The notes under the pieces were generated by a model. The model worked only from the letters and a program-made list of their open reading frames with translations. It searched no databases and was not told the DNA's origin. A program made the position numbers and the translations under genes. Shown here piece by piece: positions 62,712 through 64,000 of a stretch of 64,000 nt of DNA (the stretch's first letter is position 1; each line of letters opens with the position of its first letter). The DNA comes from Metabacillus sp. KUDC1714. Its GTDB lineage: Bacteria; Bacillota; Bacilli; Bacillales; Bacillaceae. Location: positions 3,847,501 to 3,911,500 of the forward strand of contig NZ_CP055263.1 in assembly GCF_014217835.1 (NCBI RefSeq), given 5' to 3'.

Positions 62712-64000
62712 TTGAGAAAGTTAAAAATGAAGGCGTTATCTAATTTAGTTATTATTACATTGGTTTTACAGGTTTTTTCGAGCTTTCTTTCTGCAAGCAC
62801 TACAGCGATCGATTCGAATTCTGTTAGTAATGAGAATGATACACATAAAATCACTAGCCCAGTCATAAATGAAGATGGAAGTGTAACATTTAACTATGAA
62901 AGTAATGGGGAAAAAGCATTATATCTCATTGGTAATTTTGTAGATTGGGAGCTTACGAAAGCGATTGAAATGATAGAGAAGGAGGGCGTTTTTTCTGTAA
63001 CGGTCCCTCACTTAGAAGCTGGGGAATACCAATATAAATTCGTACAAAACAATCTTTCTTGGGATGAATCAACTATAGATCCTGCAAATCCTAATACAGT
63101 AGATGGAAACTCAGTTTTTACAATTGAATCTCCTGAACCAGTGAAAGTTCAATCTGCATTAATGGATTCGTTAACTGAAATTTTAGTGACAACAAATAAA
63201 GCAGTAACTGATAAAACATTCAAAGTAATTGAGAAAGAGACTAATAAAATAGTAAAAACAACAACAACGGCTATTAGTGATAAAAAAGTAAAACTATCCT
63301 TAGCTGATGAGGAAAAAGTAGACGTTAGGAAGATCTATGAAGTAAAGATAGGAGACTCAGAACCAACAAAAGTCATAATGCGAGAGATTCTAAATGATGA
63401 AAGCTATTATTATGCAGGAGATGATTTGGGTTTTTCATATTCGCCAAAAAAAACGACATTTAAGCTATGGGCACCTACAGCTACAAAAGTTAGTCTAGCA
63501 ATCTATGAAAATGCTGGAAAGTATGAAGGTGCATTTGTAATCGATCATACTGATGGTAAAGAAACAGATATGACGAGAGCTAGTAATGGTGTATGGTCAT
63601 TACATGTAAAGGGAAATCTTAAAAACAAATATTATATGTATAAAGTAGAATTTGCAGATGGAAAAGTAAACTATGCAGTTGATCCATATGCACGTGCGAC
63701 TTCTGCTAATGGTCAAAGAGCAGTGATCGTTGATTTAGACAAAACAGATCCAGCAGGGTTTGATCCACTAGAAAAACCACCAGTTACTTCACCAAATGAT
63801 GCGATACTTTATGAATTACATGTAAGAGATTTTTCAATTGACGAACAATCTGGAATGAAAAATAAAGGGAAGTATTTGGCCTTTACTGAAAAGAGAACAA
63901 CTGGACCTAACGGTGTAAAAACAGGTGTAGATTCCTTAAAACAATTGGGAGTAAATTATGTTCACTTACTACCAACTTATGACTTCGGCTCTGTAAATGA
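62712..64000 (+). CDS. pulA: Type I pullulanase, N-terminal part (3' end outside window)
   Basis: A secreted debranching enzyme for alpha-1,6 links in pullulan and starch. 429 codons present. A TTG at 62712 follows GGGGAGG at 62697-62703; an ATG at 62727 is also in frame. Signal peptide NLVIITLVLQVFSSFLSAS, then a CBM48-like starch-binding module (GEKALYLIGNFVDWELTKAI, AGEYQYKFVQNN), a second beta domain, the isoamylase N-terminal domain (TTFKLWAPTATKVSLAIYEN, YMYKVEFADGKVNYAVDPYA) and the start of the catalytic barrel (DAILYELHVRDFSID, YVHLLPTYDFGSVNE). It would produce linear glucans for the upstream transport locus. Confidence 0.93.
   Translation, partial: MRKLKMKALSNLVIITLVLQVFSSFLSASTTAIDSNSVSNENDTHKITSPVINEDGSVTFNYESNGEKALYLIGNFVDWELTKAIEMIEKEGVFSVTVPHLEAGEYQYKFVQNNLSWDESTIDPANPNTVDGNSVFTIESPEPVKVQSALMDSLTEILVTTNKAVTDKTFKVIEKETNKIVKTTTTAISDKKVKLSLADEEKVDVRKIYEVKIGDSEPTKVIMREILNDESYYYAGDDLGFSYSPKKTTFKLWAPTATKVSLAIYENAGKYEGAFVIDHTDGKETDMTRASNGVWSLHVKGNLKNKYYMYKVEFADGKVNYAVDPYARATSANGQRAVIVDLDKTDPAGFDPLEKPPVTSPNDAILYELHVRDFSIDEQSGMKNKGKYLAFTEKRTTGPNGVKTGVDSLKQLGVNYVHLLPTYDFGSVN

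Noticed and set aside
62630..62866. A 78-codon minus-strand ORF over the pullulanase start
   Set aside because: It covers the pullulanase promoter and signal-peptide region and has no supporting features.

Overview
The window looks like a chromosomal segment of a spore-forming, low-GC Bacillaceae species (Bacillus/Metabacillus type). This rests on A+T-rich sequence, AAGGAGG-type ribosome binding sites, TnrA, a Spo0E-family phosphatase, two YjcZ-type mini-proteins, a Bacillus-type LigD (ligase then polymerase), TPP riboswitches and sigma-B-like signals. Most of it is ordinary metabolic chromosome. There is one insertion sequence and several small dispersed repeats. I see no prophage, CRISPR array, tRNA or rRNA gene, and no clearly new multi-gene system. 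The more interesting material is regulatory layout and repeat behaviour.

Layout. 1-5237: L-arabinose catabolism (araB end, araD, araA) and an intracellular arabinofuranosidase. 5305-5540: a 6S RNA gene with its own promoter and terminator, then a 234-bp GC-rich palindromic repeat (second copy at 48.9-49.1 kb, inverted). 5902-8818: xylR and divergent xylB. 9086-10889: two secreted envelope proteins (VanW-like, plus one unrecognised). 11169-12149: a BASS-family transporter. 12274-17127: a TPP-riboswitch operon for thiamine-pyrimidine salvage (ylmB-tenA-thiZ-thiX-thiY). 18131-19418: an IS3-family element inserted exactly in the loop of a terminator. 20703-24171: proline synthesis (proH-proJ-proA order, no T-box). 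24452-26192: PII and ammonium transporter behind two perfect TnrA/GlnR boxes. 26377-28029: split CopC/CopD. 28319-28621: two mini-proteins. 28669-30607: a GntR-regulated ABC exporter operon. 30762-38029: mostly small stress, envelope and enzyme genes. 38341-41118: a GAF-GAF-PAS-GGDEF-EAL c-di-GMP protein. 41175-42815: a ThDP enzyme. 43019-44590: a class D-like sortase with its LPDTA substrate. 45469-47473: thiC behind a second TPP riboswitch. 47773-51957: MOSC protein, Spo0E-like protein, TnrA, FbpA-like protein, nucleotidyltransferase and MarR regulator. 52154-60063: a LacI-regulated alpha-glucoside uptake and hydrolysis locus. 60089-61921: LigD. 62000-62521: a HAD phosphatase. 62712-end: the start of a type I pullulanase.

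How parts work together. The arabinose, xylose and alpha-glucan loci suit a saprophyte feeding on plant polysaccharides. The LacI-family regulator probably controls its own gene, the transport operon and the pullulanase through GTAAACGTTTAC-type sites. TnrA is encoded in the window together with likely targets: its own promoter, where a perfect box is centred about 50 bp upstream of the inferred start, and glnK-amtB. Thiamine supply is split into a salvage operon and de novo thiC, each behind a TPP riboswitch and intrinsic terminator. A ~125-bp hairpin repeat sits, always in the same orientation, immediately 3' of three minus-strand genes, and in one case supplies the last codons of a sortase gene.
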